DNA from: Desulfobacteraceae bacterium
GTDB lineage: Bacteria; Desulfobacterota; Desulfobacteria; Desulfobacterales; Desulfococcaceae
Direction: 5' to 3'
Length of the DNA: 64,000 bases
Assembly (NCBI GenBank): GCA_011390755.1
Contig: JAABRU010000011.1
Location: 1-64,000 of the forward strand
The translations under genes and the position numbers were made by a program. Each line of letters begins with the position of its first letter. The stretch's first letter is position 1. This document shows, piece after piece, positions 54,607 through 63,114 of this stretch. The notes below the pieces were generated by a model, which was given only the letters and a program-made list of their open reading frames with translations, was not told where the DNA came from and did no database searches.

Positions 54607-56610
54607 ATGGCAGAACAAATGGATACCATGCAGGATGATGCCCCTGAAACAAATCTGATCGGCGATGAAGACCAGGTGGTGGTATTCCGGCTGGCCGAAG
54701 AGGAATTCGGGGTGAATATCAACAGTGTCAAAGAAATTGTGCGTCTGCCGGAAATCACCCCCATTCCCCGGACTCCCGATTATGTTTCCGGAATCTGCAA
54801 CCTGCGCGGCAGTGTACTGCCGGTGATTAACAGTCGCATCCGTTTTTCCATGGAAGAGGAAAACATAACCGACCACACCCGGCTTCTGGTGGTGGAAAGC
54901 GGGGGGCAGCTTACCGGAATGGTGGTGGACAGTGTGCGGGAAGTCATGCGCATGAACCGGGCCCAGAAAGAATCCTCCCCGGCCGTGTGCAAAGGGGTGG
55001 ACCGGGAATTTCTGGACGGCGTTCTCAAAGTGGATCAGGGCAGACGGCTGATCCTGATGCTGGATATGAAGGAAGTGCTGTCCCTTGACACTGCTTCAGG
55101 ACAGGGAACAAAGAACATTGCTTCAGATGCACAGGCAATGCAGAAAGAAAAGAAAAAAGCGGAAATCGAAGAGCAGCTGGTTTCTTTTAAACTGGCGGGT
55201 GACGAATATGCCTTTGATATTGCCAATGTGCGGGAAATTCTGAAAATTTCATCTGTTACCTCTGTTCCCAATGTGCCTTCCTATGTCAGGGGACTCTTCA
55301 CCATCCGCAATCATCTGCTGCCCATTATTGATATGCGGGAACTGCTGGGGCTTCCGTCCATGATTTCCGAAAGAATTGAATATCTGGATCAGGGATTTGA
55401 GGAAGATGCCAACTGGGTGGACAACCTGCGGCATGTGCTGGAATCAGGTTCCTATTTCAACAGTGTCCGCAATGCAAAAGCAAGTGAATTCGGTCAGTGG
55501 ATTGAGACATACAAAAGCACCAGTATTGAAGTGGAAAGCGTTGTCAAAAGCCTGAAAAAAGCCAGAGCAAATCTCTATAACTCCGGAATGCGGGCTTTGG
55601 ATATGAGGGAGAAGGATAAAAAGGATGCCCTGTCTTTTTTGGAGGAAAATACCCGTTCCTGTCTGAAAATCGTATCGGACCATCTGCTGCGTTTTAAAAA
55701 AGTGCTGGAAAAACATATCTGCGAAGACCAGCGCGCCCTGGTGGTGGAGGTGGACAGTATTACGGTGGGGTTTCTGGTGGACTGGGTGGACGAAGTGAGC
55801 CGCATTCCCCAGTCCGTTATTGATGAAACCCCGGCAATGGCCGCTTCGGATCGCAAAGAACTCCGTGCTGTTGCCAAACTGGAGCAGGGCAGACGGCTGA
55901 TTATGATTATGGATGAAAAAGCCCTGCTTTCTTCGGAAACCTCCCGGGCAATCAAAAAACTGGAAAAACAGAATGCGGAAAAAGAAAATACAGAGGATGA
56001 AATGAAATCACTGGCCCGGCAGAGCATGGATGAAGTGCAGCTGGTCACTTTCAGCATTGCAGGGGAGGAATACGGGATTCCCATTATGCAGGTGCAGGAA
56101 ATCAACCGGGCTTCGGATATTACCTCGGTTCCCCGTGCACCGGAATTTATTGACGGCATGACCAATCTGCGGGGGAATGTGATTCCGGTTATCAATATCC
56201 GGAATCTTTTTGATTTGGAGGAATTGGAAGTCAGCGACCGTACCCGTATCATTATTGTGGATATCGGGGGCAGCAAAACCGGCCTGCGGGTGGACGGGGT
56301 AAACGAAGTGCTGCGCCTTTCCAGGCAGGATATTGAAGTCACACCGCATGTTGTGACATCCGCAGGGGCCAATGCCTTTCTGGAAGGCGTATGCAAAATA
56401 GATGAGGGCAGACGGATTGTTATGCTGCTGAATGTGGAAAAAATTCTGGATGAAAATGAACTGCAGGCCCTGGAAAAAGTGGGGCAGGGAGCGCAGAGCG
56501 GAAAAAAATCCACCGGCAGCAAAAAAAACACTGAGGAAAAAACACCTGCCGCATCAGGCGGGAAACCCAAAAAATCGCTGAAAAAAAAGAAACTGGAAAT
56601 TGATGAATAA
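54607..56610 (+). CDS. Triple CheW-domain coupling protein with inserted CZB-like domain
   Basis: 667 residues. CheW domain 1 spans about 14-160 (VVFRLAEEEFGVNINSVKEI). Domain 2 begins near 189 (LVSFKLAGDEYAFDIANVREI) and is interrupted at about 252-376 by a helical insert before it resumes (LVVEVDSITVGFLVDWVDEV). Domain 3 covers about 475-615 (LVTFSIAGEEYGIPIMQVQEI). The insert, with NWVDNLRHVLESG and SEFGQW, follows the CZB (chemoreceptor zinc-binding) pattern, but the expected His and Cys ligands are absent. CheW domains link receptors to CheA; three in one chain could hold several receptor trimers together. The C-terminus is Lys-rich (KSLKKKKLEIDE). Starts 3 bp after the receptor gene. 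Confidence 0.9.
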   Translation: MAEQMDTMQDDAPETNLIGDEDQVVVFRLAEEEFGVNINSVKEIVRLPEITPIPRTPDYVSGICNLRGSVLPVINSRIRFSMEEENITDHTRLLVVESGGQLTGMVVDSVREVMRMNRAQKESSPAVCKGVDREFLDGVLKVDQGRRLILMLDMKEVLSLDTASGQGTKNIASDAQAMQKEKKKAEIEEQLVSFKLAGDEYAFDIANVREILKISSVTSVPNVPSYVRGLFTIRNHLLPIIDMRELLGLPSMISERIEYLDQGFEEDANWVDNLRHVLESGSYFNSVRNAKASEFGQWIETYKSTSIEVESVVKSLKKARANLYNSGMRALDMREKDKKDALSFLEENTRSCLKIVSDHLLRFKKVLEKHICEDQRALVVEVDSITVGFLVDWVDEVSRIPQSVIDETPAMAASDRKELRAVAKLEQGRRLIMIMDEKALLSSETSRAIKKLEKQNAEKENTEDEMKSLARQSMDEVQLVTFSIAGEEYGIPIMQVQEINRASDITSVPRAPEFIDGMTNLRGNVIPVINIRNLFDLEELEVSDRTRIIIVDIGGSKTGLRVDGVNEVLRLSRQDIEVTPHVVTSAGANAFLEGVCKIDEGRRIVMLLNVEKILDENELQALEKVGQGAQSGKKSTGSKKNTEEKTPAASGGKPKKSLKKKKLEIDE

Positions 56611-56834
56611 TAACGGCATGAAAAAGCAGGCCGGGTTGGCGGATCGTAACCCCGCAAAATGCCGGGTTAGGGCCCCTGGCCTGATTTGGCCTGCGTTCTG
56701 AAATTCTCTTATAACCCAAGTTGCCGCCTGGCGGGGCGGCAGCCAAATATCAGGCAGTTACAGGATACCCGAAAGTTGCCGGAACGGAAAATCAGCAGCT
56801 TACGTTTATAACCGGCAGCCTGCGTTATTATATT

Positions 56835-57914
56835 ATGACCCCTATCCGAGTACTCATATGTGACGACTCCGCGCTCATGCGAAGGTCCCTGAAAAAGATT
56901 GTGGAATCCGATTCCCGTCTGGAGGTCATTGCCACGGCCAGAGACGGGGAGGATGCGGTGAACAAAGCCAGGGATCTGCATCCGGATGTGGTGACAATGG
57001 ATGTGAATATGCCGGGTATGGACGGTATTTCCGCCCTGCAGATTATCATTCATGAAAAGATTGCTCCTGTGCTGATGGTATCCTCCCTGACGCAGGAAGG
57101 GGCGCTTGTCACCTTCGAGGCTTTGGCACTGGGCGCTTTTGATTATATTCCCAAACCGGGCGGCACTGTATCGGCGGATATGGGAGATGTGCAGCAGGAG
57201 ATTATCCGGAAAATCATAGCTGCGGCCCGGCCCGGAGTTCTGCGCAAACTGAGACGGACTTCGGGAGATGGGGAAAGCGGGAAAAAAGCAGGCAGTCAAA
57301 AAAGGATTCTTTCCCCCAAAAAAAGGAATACCGGCAGAGGGTACGGTTTCAAAGCCGTTGCCATCGGCATCTCCACCGGAGGCCCCAAGACCCTGTTTGA
57401 AGTGCTTCCGGCACTTCCGGCTGATCTGCCTGCTGCGGTTTTTGTGGTGCAGCATATGCCCCGGCGGTTTACCAAACCCTTTGTGGAAAGAATCGGCAAA
57501 TCCTGCGCCATGTCCTGCTATGAAAGCGAACCTGCAATGGAGGTGAAGCTCGGCAGTATTTATCTTGCCAAAGGCGGACAGCATCTCATTCTTTCCAAAA
57601 GACCGGGCGGAAAAATCGTGTTACGCACCCCGAAAAAACCGGATACACTTTTTATTCCCTCGGTGAATGTTATGATGCATTCGGTACTGGAAATCTTCGG
57701 TTCCGATACGGTCGGCATACTCATGACCGGCATGGGGGACGACGGGGCCGAAGCCATGTGCAGCATAAGGGCATCCGGCGGTTGTACCATAGCGGAAAGC
57801 GAAGAAAGCGCCATTGTTTTCGGAATGCCCCGTGCGGCCATAGAAAAAGGGGGGGTGCAGATTATTGCACCGAGCTGGAAAATTGCCGATGAAATTGTCC
57901 GGGCGGTATGCTGA
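56835..57914 (+). CDS. cheB: Chemotaxis protein-glutamate methylesterase CheB
   Basis: 359 residues. Receiver domain (1-120) with acidic pair D10-D11 and phospho-acceptor D56 (VVTMDVNMPGMDG); a linker; and the methylesterase domain with the catalytic triad in GISTGGPKT (Ser), VVQHMPRRF (His) and MTGMGDDGAEAM (Asp). It removes methyl groups from receptors, here presumably the two-tip receptor upstream. The in-frame extension to 56721 falls in repeat debris (GGCCGGGTTGGCGGATCG), so the ATG at 56835 is preferred. No cheR or cheA in the window. Confidence 0.94.
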   Translation: MTPIRVLICDDSALMRRSLKKIVESDSRLEVIATARDGEDAVNKARDLHPDVVTMDVNMPGMDGISALQIIIHEKIAPVLMVSSLTQEGALVTFEALALGAFDYIPKPGGTVSADMGDVQQEIIRKIIAAARPGVLRKLRRTSGDGESGKKAGSQKRILSPKKRNTGRGYGFKAVAIGISTGGPKTLFEVLPALPADLPAAVFVVQHMPRRFTKPFVERIGKSCAMSCYESEPAMEVKLGSIYLAKGGQHLILSKRPGGKIVLRTPKKPDTLFIPSVNVMMHSVLEIFGSDTVGILMTGMGDDGAEAMCSIRASGGCTIAESEESAIVFGMPRAAIEKGGVQIIAPSWKIADEIVRAVC

Positions 57915-58097
57915 AAATGCTGCATTCTGATGCTTTATTCCTGTGAGGGGGAAAGAGATGATTTCTGTGTTGACATATACCGAAAAAAACACATACAATG
58001 CTCCTGTGTCATATCCGTCTGCCGGTTTTTCAGAAAGATTTTTGAAACTTCGGAAGTCTTTGCCAAAGACATTTACATGAATCCAAAAGGAGGCCGT

Positions 58098-58418
58098 ATG
58101 AAAAAAACAATGAAAAATAGTATTGTTCTGTGTGTTGTTTTCAGCATGGTGCTGATTCCCTTCTGCGTTTCTGCCGAAGATTTTAATCAGAACCCCTTTG
58201 AAAAAACCGAGGAAATCAGTGCAGGGAAAATCGCTTTTGATGCTGTTGTGGTCCGGCCCGTCAGTTTGGGTGCAATTCTGGCAGGTTCACTTCTTTTTGT
58301 CGTCGCACTTCCTGTCAGTGCCTTTACAGGGGAAACCGGAACAACATATGAAAAATTTATTAAGGATCCGGCCCGTTATACCTTTAAACGGCCTTTGGGC
58401 CAGTTTACACTGCGCTGA
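58098..58418 (+). CDS. Small secreted or membrane protein of unknown family
   Basis: 106 residues with a signal peptide (KNSIVLCVVFSMVLIPFCVSA), then a hydrophobic stretch LGAILAGSLLFVVALPVSAF. The pattern of RP near VVVRPVSLG and the ending PARYTFKRPLGQF resemble a short conserved envelope protein of proteobacteria whose members end in a YTF.RPLG motif. No function is known. Start set by AAAGGAGG. It follows cheB by 183 bp and may be separately expressed. Confidence 0.7.
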   Translation: MKKTMKNSIVLCVVFSMVLIPFCVSAEDFNQNPFEKTEEISAGKIAFDAVVVRPVSLGAILAGSLLFVVALPVSAFTGETGTTYEKFIKDPARYTFKRPLGQFTLR

Positions 58419-58440
58419 GTGGAATGTATTAACCCCCTAG

Positions 58441-58593
58441 TGGTCCGTCAAGATTAAACTGACGGGTATTTAAACCCTGTATTTTCGTAGGGTGGGCAGA
58501 AGCGCAGCGCTGCCCACCGGGGTGCGGTGGGCACGGAAAAACATGTGCCCACCCTACGGAAATTCAACCCGTCATTTATATGTTGACAAGGCA
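58441..58593. mobile_element. Family A MITE, copy 6 (CTAG duplication)
   Basis: TGGTCCGTCAAGATTAAAC to ATATGTTGACAAGGCA, with CTAG at 58437-58440 and 58594-58597. Its core is the GTGGGCAC palindrome of copies 2 and 5 in inverted orientation. Confidence 0.82.
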
Positions 58594-58596
58594 CTA

Positions 58597-58670
58597 GGGT
58601 GCGTTAGCGAAGCGTAAGGCACCCGTAAGTTATAAATTCCGGTGCGTTACGGTTGGCACCTAACGCACCT
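58597..58670. repeat. TAGCGAAGCGTAA palindrome (family G), copy 3
   Basis: GGGTGCGTTAGCGAAGCG and GGTTGGCACCTAACGCACC form the hairpin, starting at the last base of the preceding CTAG. A fragment of family F follows to about 58715. Nothing else is seen up to 58871. Confidence 0.6.
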
Positions 58671-58871
58671 GCGCTTTCATGCTTCGCTGTGAGTCAATTC
58701 TCATGGCGGTTTACAGAAAAAAAAAGGTTTTTTGAAAAGAAGAAAAAGAATTTGGTTGGCAGTGGCAATGTGTCTGATTTGAAACATCCTGCAGACTGAC
58801 TGCATCCGAAATTATGAACGGGAAAAGAGGGCGGAACAGGTATCAGTGGGGGTAAAATCTGTTTTTCAGCG

Positions 58872-59704
58872 TCATATCCGCAGATTTTTTACTTCCTCTT
58901 CCGACAGTTCCGTCTACTGACATACCTGCGCCGCATCCATACCGCTTTGCAGCATATTCCCTGCGATTTTTTCCATTCCGATTTTCTTTCCTTCTTCCAT
59001 CGCCAGTTCCACACTCCCTCTCGCATCACCAACAACCATACAGGCTTTGTCATAATACAATTCTTCCTGTCTGCTCATATTGGCAAAATTGGCTCTTTCA
59101 AACACCCGGTCAAAGGGCGGTGAACGGAACTGATCGGGGATTTCATCCAGTTCCCGTGCATGTCTGAAAAAATATACCCATTTGTCCTGAATGCTTCCGA
59201 TAGCTTCCAGTTTTTTCCGGAACTTCGGAATTTCAAGGAAATACCATATGATTCCATCAGGATAATTCTCTCTGCCTTCCCGCTCTTTGAAAACATAGCG
59301 GGAAATATAATGCCCGGAAGAACGGGACAGAAAAAAATCCGCTATGGTAACAGCGATTACCTGCCTATGTCTTGGAAAGTCTTCTGCTGTAACAGACAGA
59401 TTCTCAGGAATATCTGTTATTCTGTACTGATTGCATTTCAGGAAAGCCCGCACTTTACAGACCTGTGTATCCCCACATAATAGAAAATCCCACGGTAATC
59501 AGTGCAGTATGCATCCAGAATTGAATCCTGCATGGTTTTAACATCAGGCTGCAGCAGGGGATTGCTGATGACAATATCCCGGATACGCTTCTCCCCTTCC
59601 AGTCCCATCAGACTTTCCAGGAAACTGATAAGAATCTCTTTTGCATCCTCACTGCCGAATATCTTCCGGAACGCAAAATCTATGCGGGGGTCTATGAATT
59701 TCAT
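58872..59704 (-). pseudogene. Rpn-family nuclease gene, frameshifted and with premature stop
   Basis: The front encodes MKFIDPRIDFAFRKIFGSED and SILDAYCTDYRGIFYYV, closely matching the intact gene at 61203-62093. Near 59440-59455 an additional CA (or loss of one base) shifts the frame, after which KVRAFLKCNQYRI continues the family. A TAG at 58917-58919 cuts the tail; beyond it ELSEEEVKNLRI and TGA (58872-58874) are still readable. AGGAGA precedes the start. Confidence 0.85.
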
Positions 59705-59996
59705 GGGATGTTTCTCCTGTGATTTTTTCCTATGCGAATCCATCTGCGGTCTGCTGTCAGACAAAGATAAATTTACCTTATCCCTCATTCTTCCGAAATG
59801 AATTTATTTTATCTCCGTTTTCCGGATAGTCCTTTTTCAGCTTAATTTCCTTCCTGTACTCGTGAGTCTGAAATTTTTTAATAAGAATTGTCTTCCATTA
59901 AGCTATTATTTACTTTAAAATTAAAATGTTATATTTTTAATATATATCTTTTAAACAATTAACAGCTATCTTTTGTAAAAAAATTGGCATAAACTT

Positions 59997-60097
59997 GATG
60001 AATATGTAAAAAGTCCGAAATCCGGGTATTTCATCAGTTTAACATTCTGATTTTACTAAGATTGAATTCTGGAAAAATGACTTTTTACCGGTTCATC
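59997..60097. mobile_element. Family C element, copy 4 (AAACTT duplication)
   Basis: GATGAATATGTAAAAAGTCC to CTTTTTACCGGTTCATC, 101 bp, flanked by AAACTT at 59991-59996 and 60098-60103. Confidence 0.78.
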
Positions 60098-60148
60098 AAA
60101 CTTGGCACAAAAGACCAAAAAAGTTGAGTTAAAAAATTAATAAAAAAT

Positions 60149-60250
60149 AGGACTTACGCAGTTGAAATATAATCTGCTGTTTTTATTGACTGTCAATTTT
60201 TAAGGCACATAATAAATTCAAACAGTTAAAATTCAACTGCGTAAGTCCTA
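60149..60250. repeat. Palindromic element with GGACTTACGCAG ends
   Basis: AGGACTTACGCAGTTGAA and TTCAACTGCGTAAGTCCT enclose an AT-rich interior; both flanks are A-rich (TAAAAAATA and AAAAAAAT). Similar ends are common in insertion elements of other bacteria. Confidence 0.65.
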
Positions 60251-60341
60251 AAAAAATTTAGTATTTGAAAATAAAGGAAATATTAACATAAAAAATTTCA
60301 GACTGACGAGTTCCTGTACTTTTGCATTTATTTTCAGGAAA

Positions 60342-60430
60342 CCACGAAACACACGAAAAAATATTTAAAATAAACAATAGGATATAAATATTCTCCGGTA
60401 GCCTTTCATGTTTTTCGTGTTTTTTCGTGG
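60342..60430. repeat. Palindrome with CCACGAAACACACGAAAAA arms
   Basis: CCACGAAACACACGAAAAA and TTTTTCGTGTTTTTTCGTGG pair around an AT-rich loop. Confidence 0.55.
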
Positions 60431-60713
60431 CTAAAATAAAATCATATGGTTATAAAAAAATGCGAAACTATAGTTTCCTTCCAAAAATCAATGGGAACAA
60501 TAACAGCAGTAATGTTATTATTTTCATCAGAAATATATTGAACCTGTTCCATAATAAACCTCTCTTTCCGAAACTGTATAATATTTTTAAATTTCAAAAT
60601 AATTTATGTCATTTTGCTCAGAAAAGCAAGAAATCAGAAAATCAGGGACTGACACTCCCGGCTCAGGCTCATCCTGCTTATTTTTTTCTATCCTGACCAT
60701 CCTGATTCACTGT

Positions 60714-60833
60714 CTGAACCGCAGATTCACGCAGATTTCACAGATGACGCAGATGGAGGGCGGGTATCTTGTCCCGCTGCATCTGAATGACCATCTGTGA
60801 AATCTGCTTTATCTGCGCCCATCTGCGGTTCAG
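60714..60833. repeat. Palindrome with CTGAACCGCAGATTCACG arms
   Basis: CTGAACCGCAGATTCACGCA and CCATCTGCGGTTCAG with further pairing of ATTTCACAGATG and CATCTGTGAAAT. The same CGCAGATTCAC motif forms the inner arms of the palindrome at 23884. Confidence 0.6.
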
Positions 60834-60896
60834 GCAGCATCCCGGTACATCCCTTCATCCCGTGAATCCCGGTTCGGACAATCCCCCCCGTCCCCC

Positions 60897-61018
60897 AACG
60901 CTGTTGCCTTAAGAAAAATATGGAGTGCCAAACTTACAGTTTGGCAAGTTTTTTCTAATTATTTCAGTATGTCAAACTGTAAGTTTGACACTCCTCCGAT
61001 CTTAAGGCAACAGTATTG
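60897..61018. mobile_element. E-type arms around a D-like core (long flanking repeat)
   Basis: AACGCTGTTGCCTTAAG to CTTAAGGCAACAGTATTG, with AGTGCCAAACTTACAGTTTGG and its complement inside. CCCCCCCGTCCCC stands on both sides (60883-60895 and 61019-61031), so a target duplication of about 10 bp is contained in it. Confidence 0.72.
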
Positions 61019-61043
61019 CCCCCCCGTCCCCAGGTTCCGGCCC

Positions 61044-61191
61044 AATGCCGTTACGGTAAGAGAGGAGGAGTACCGGACCTTCGGCTGAGCTTTCGTTAAA
61101 GTCTGGGACACTGAAATGACTGGTAAAATCCGGCCGGAATTCCCTTTCACTTCATTTTGGCACTCCGGAAATACCGTAACGTAAGGGCATT
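61044..61191. repeat. E-type arms around a second D-like core
   Basis: AATGCCGTTACGGTAAGAG and CCGTAACGTAAGGGCATTT with GGAGGAGTACCGG and TTTTGGCACTCCGG inside. Ends 12 bp before the Rpn gene. Confidence 0.6.
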
Positions 61192-61202
61192 TTTTATCTG
61201 CA

Positions 61203-62093
61203 TCATATCCGCAGATTTTCAATTTCCTCCTTTGACAGTCCCGTCAACTGACATATCTGCGCTGTATCCATACCGCTTTGCAGCATATTCTTTGCGATTT
61301 TTTCTCTTTCAGCCTTTCCGCCCTTTTCCATTCCGATTTTTTCTCCCTTTTCCATTCCGATGCTCTCTCCTTCTTTTCGCCCTTCTTCCATTGCCAGTTC
61401 TATGGCTCCCCGTGCATCGGCCACGGCCATGCAGGCTTTGTCATAATCTTCCAGCTCTCTGGGGTTCATATTGGCGATCATGGCTTTCTGAAAGGCCCGG
61501 TCAAAAGGTCCGGAACGGAATTTTTCCGGTATTTCCTCCAGTTCCCGTGCTTTTTTGATAAAGTATATCCATTTGTCCAGAACGCTTTCGATTTCATTCA
61601 GTTCCTTTTCAAATTTCGGCAGTTCGATGAAATAATAAATAATGCCGGTCAGATAATGTTCTCCGCTTTTTTCCTCCTGCGTAATATGGCGGGACACATA
61701 ATGCGCAAAGGAATCGAAAAGGGAAAAATCCGTAATGGTGACCGCGATCACCTGGTTGAGTTTGGGATAATCATCGGATGTGGCGATCTGACCGGCATAG
61801 GTTTTGGATGCATTGTACTGAATGCGCCGGAGAAAGGCCCGGACTTTGCGCACCTGCATTTCCACGATATAGGAAATACCCCGGTGATCCGTGCAGCGCA
61901 CATCCAGAATGGAGGTTTTCAGGGCTTTTACGGTCGGAAGGAGATAAGGATCGGTGATAACAATATCCCGGATTCGCTTTTCCCCTTCCAGTCCCATGAG
62001 ACTTTCCAGGAAACTGATAAGAATCTCCTTGGCATCCTCACTGCCGAATATCTTACGGAATGCATAATCTATGCGGGGGTCTATGAATTTCAT
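61203..62093 (-). CDS. Rpn-family recombination-promoting nuclease, intact
   Basis: 296 residues, PDDEXK nuclease-family transposase type. The N-terminal core has DPRIDYAFRKIFGSEDAKEIL, the acidic site in SILDVRCTDHRG and the VEMQV strand (E-x-Q variant of the catalytic E-x-K). The middle holds FDSFAHYVSRH and ELPKFEKELNEI. The tail has low-complexity GMEKGEKIGMEKGG repeats and the helical module NMLQSGMDTAQICQLTGL. Rpn proteins cut DNA and promote RecA-independent recombination; whether they mobilise themselves is not settled. It is preceded by GGAGAAAT. Close kin of the pseudogene at 58872, so the two arose by duplication. Confidence 0.9.
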   Translation of the reverse strand: MKFIDPRIDYAFRKIFGSEDAKEILISFLESLMGLEGEKRIRDIVITDPYLLPTVKALKTSILDVRCTDHRGISYIVEMQVRKVRAFLRRIQYNASKTYAGQIATSDDYPKLNQVIAVTITDFSLFDSFAHYVSRHITQEEKSGEHYLTGIIYYFIELPKFEKELNEIESVLDKWIYFIKKARELEEIPEKFRSGPFDRAFQKAMIANMNPRELEDYDKACMAVADARGAIELAMEEGRKEGESIGMEKGEKIGMEKGGKAEREKIAKNMLQSGMDTAQICQLTGLSKEEIENLRI

Positions 62094-62301
62094 GGGATAT
62101 TTCTCCTGTCAGCGGGTTCCTGTGATTTTTTCTTATGCTAATCAATTTACTGTCCGCTGTCAAACAAAGATGAAAACAGCGTAATTCTTTTTTTTACTGA
62201 GAACTTATCTCTGATAATCGGTTCAGAAAACAAAGGAGTGCGGAAATTTTATTTTGGCAACACTGATGAACCCGTAAAAAGTCAGATTTTTGAAAATCAC
62301 T

Positions 62302-62687
62302 GCACTGTACAGGACAAAATTGATTTGTAATTTCAAAAAAGGATTAATACCAGGCAGTTAAGTTGTGCTATTACTCAGAAGACAGTGTCATTGACGTAAG
62401 ACTCCCCTCCCCTGAGGGAGGGGCAGGGGGAGGGTGAAATTATTTCTGATTACCAACTGATACATCCCCCTCCCCTAACCCCTCCCACCGGGGGAGGGGG
62501 ATTTTTTGCTTACGTCAATGACATTGACTCAGAAGATGTAATATTGCAGTCAGGAATTGCACAAATTACAGTTTGTGCGATTCGTGCGGATTCGTGTCAT
62601 TTGTGGCTGATTTTAATAATATTTCGTGCAGAGGTTCGTATAAAAAACAATAATATCGAGATTTTATTTTTTTGTCCTGTACAGTGC
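62302..62687. repeat. Inverted repeat GCACTGTACAGGAC spanning 386 bp
   Basis: GCACTGTACAGGAC at 62302-62315 and its exact complement at 62674-62687. Encloses family E copy 3 and a GCACAAATTACAGTTTGTGC hairpin. A family C half (GATGAACCCGTAAAAAGTC) adjoins on the left. Confidence 0.6.
62383..62526. mobile_element. Family E MITE, copy 3 (10-bp ACTCAGAAGA duplication)
   Basis: CAGTGTCATTGACGTAAG to CTTACGTCAATGACATTG with CCCCTCCC/GGGAGGGG blocks; ACTCAGAAGA at 62373-62382 and 62527-62536. Confidence 0.85.
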
Positions 62688-62808
62688 CGGATCCGACAAA
62701 CGCTCGGATGGCAAAATGTTATAGAAGCGAAAAACTGACAAACCCGAAGAATCTCACACCAAAATTTAAGACACTCCTGGTCTGCCGCACCTGCCGGGCA
62801 AAATCAGT

Positions 62809-63018
62809 AAAACAGACCGGACATCTGCCATTGTTGAACGTATTGTATCTGAAATTGATGGGATCGTAAAACTTGTCCGCTTTGACGGATGGCAGGTTTC
62901 CGCTACCGGAGAAAGACCTGTGCAGAAAGAACTGCGGAAAATTTTACTGAAATACAGACTTCATAAAGATCAGGACTTGTTTTATTAGGCATATGAATAT
63001 ATAAAGGCGTTTTACTGA
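62809..63018 (+). pseudogene. HsdR (type I restriction endonuclease R subunit) C-terminal remnant
   Basis: Frame 1 reads KTDRTSAIVERIVSEIDGIV, then VRFDGWQVSATGERPVQKEL and RKILLKYRLHKDQDLF, then a TAG at 62986-62988, after which AYEYIKAFY and TGA continue in frame. This is the characteristic end of one class of type I restriction R subunits. No start, no helicase domains and no hsdM or hsdS are nearby, so only the tail of a lost system remains. An in-frame stop within it shows continuing decay. Confidence 0.65.
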
Positions 63019-63114
63019 GCAAATCATACCGTCGGAAACCGGGGGCATTCGCTCTGCTCCTGCCCCCGGCACCGCGGGATTCACCGTTATCCGGTTTCAA
63101 AAGGGGAAAAATAC

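Noticed and set aside
60427-60696. 89-codon AT-rich frame
   Set aside because: No ribosome site, Asn/Lys-rich composition typical of AT-rich noncoding DNA, and it lies between palindromic repeats.
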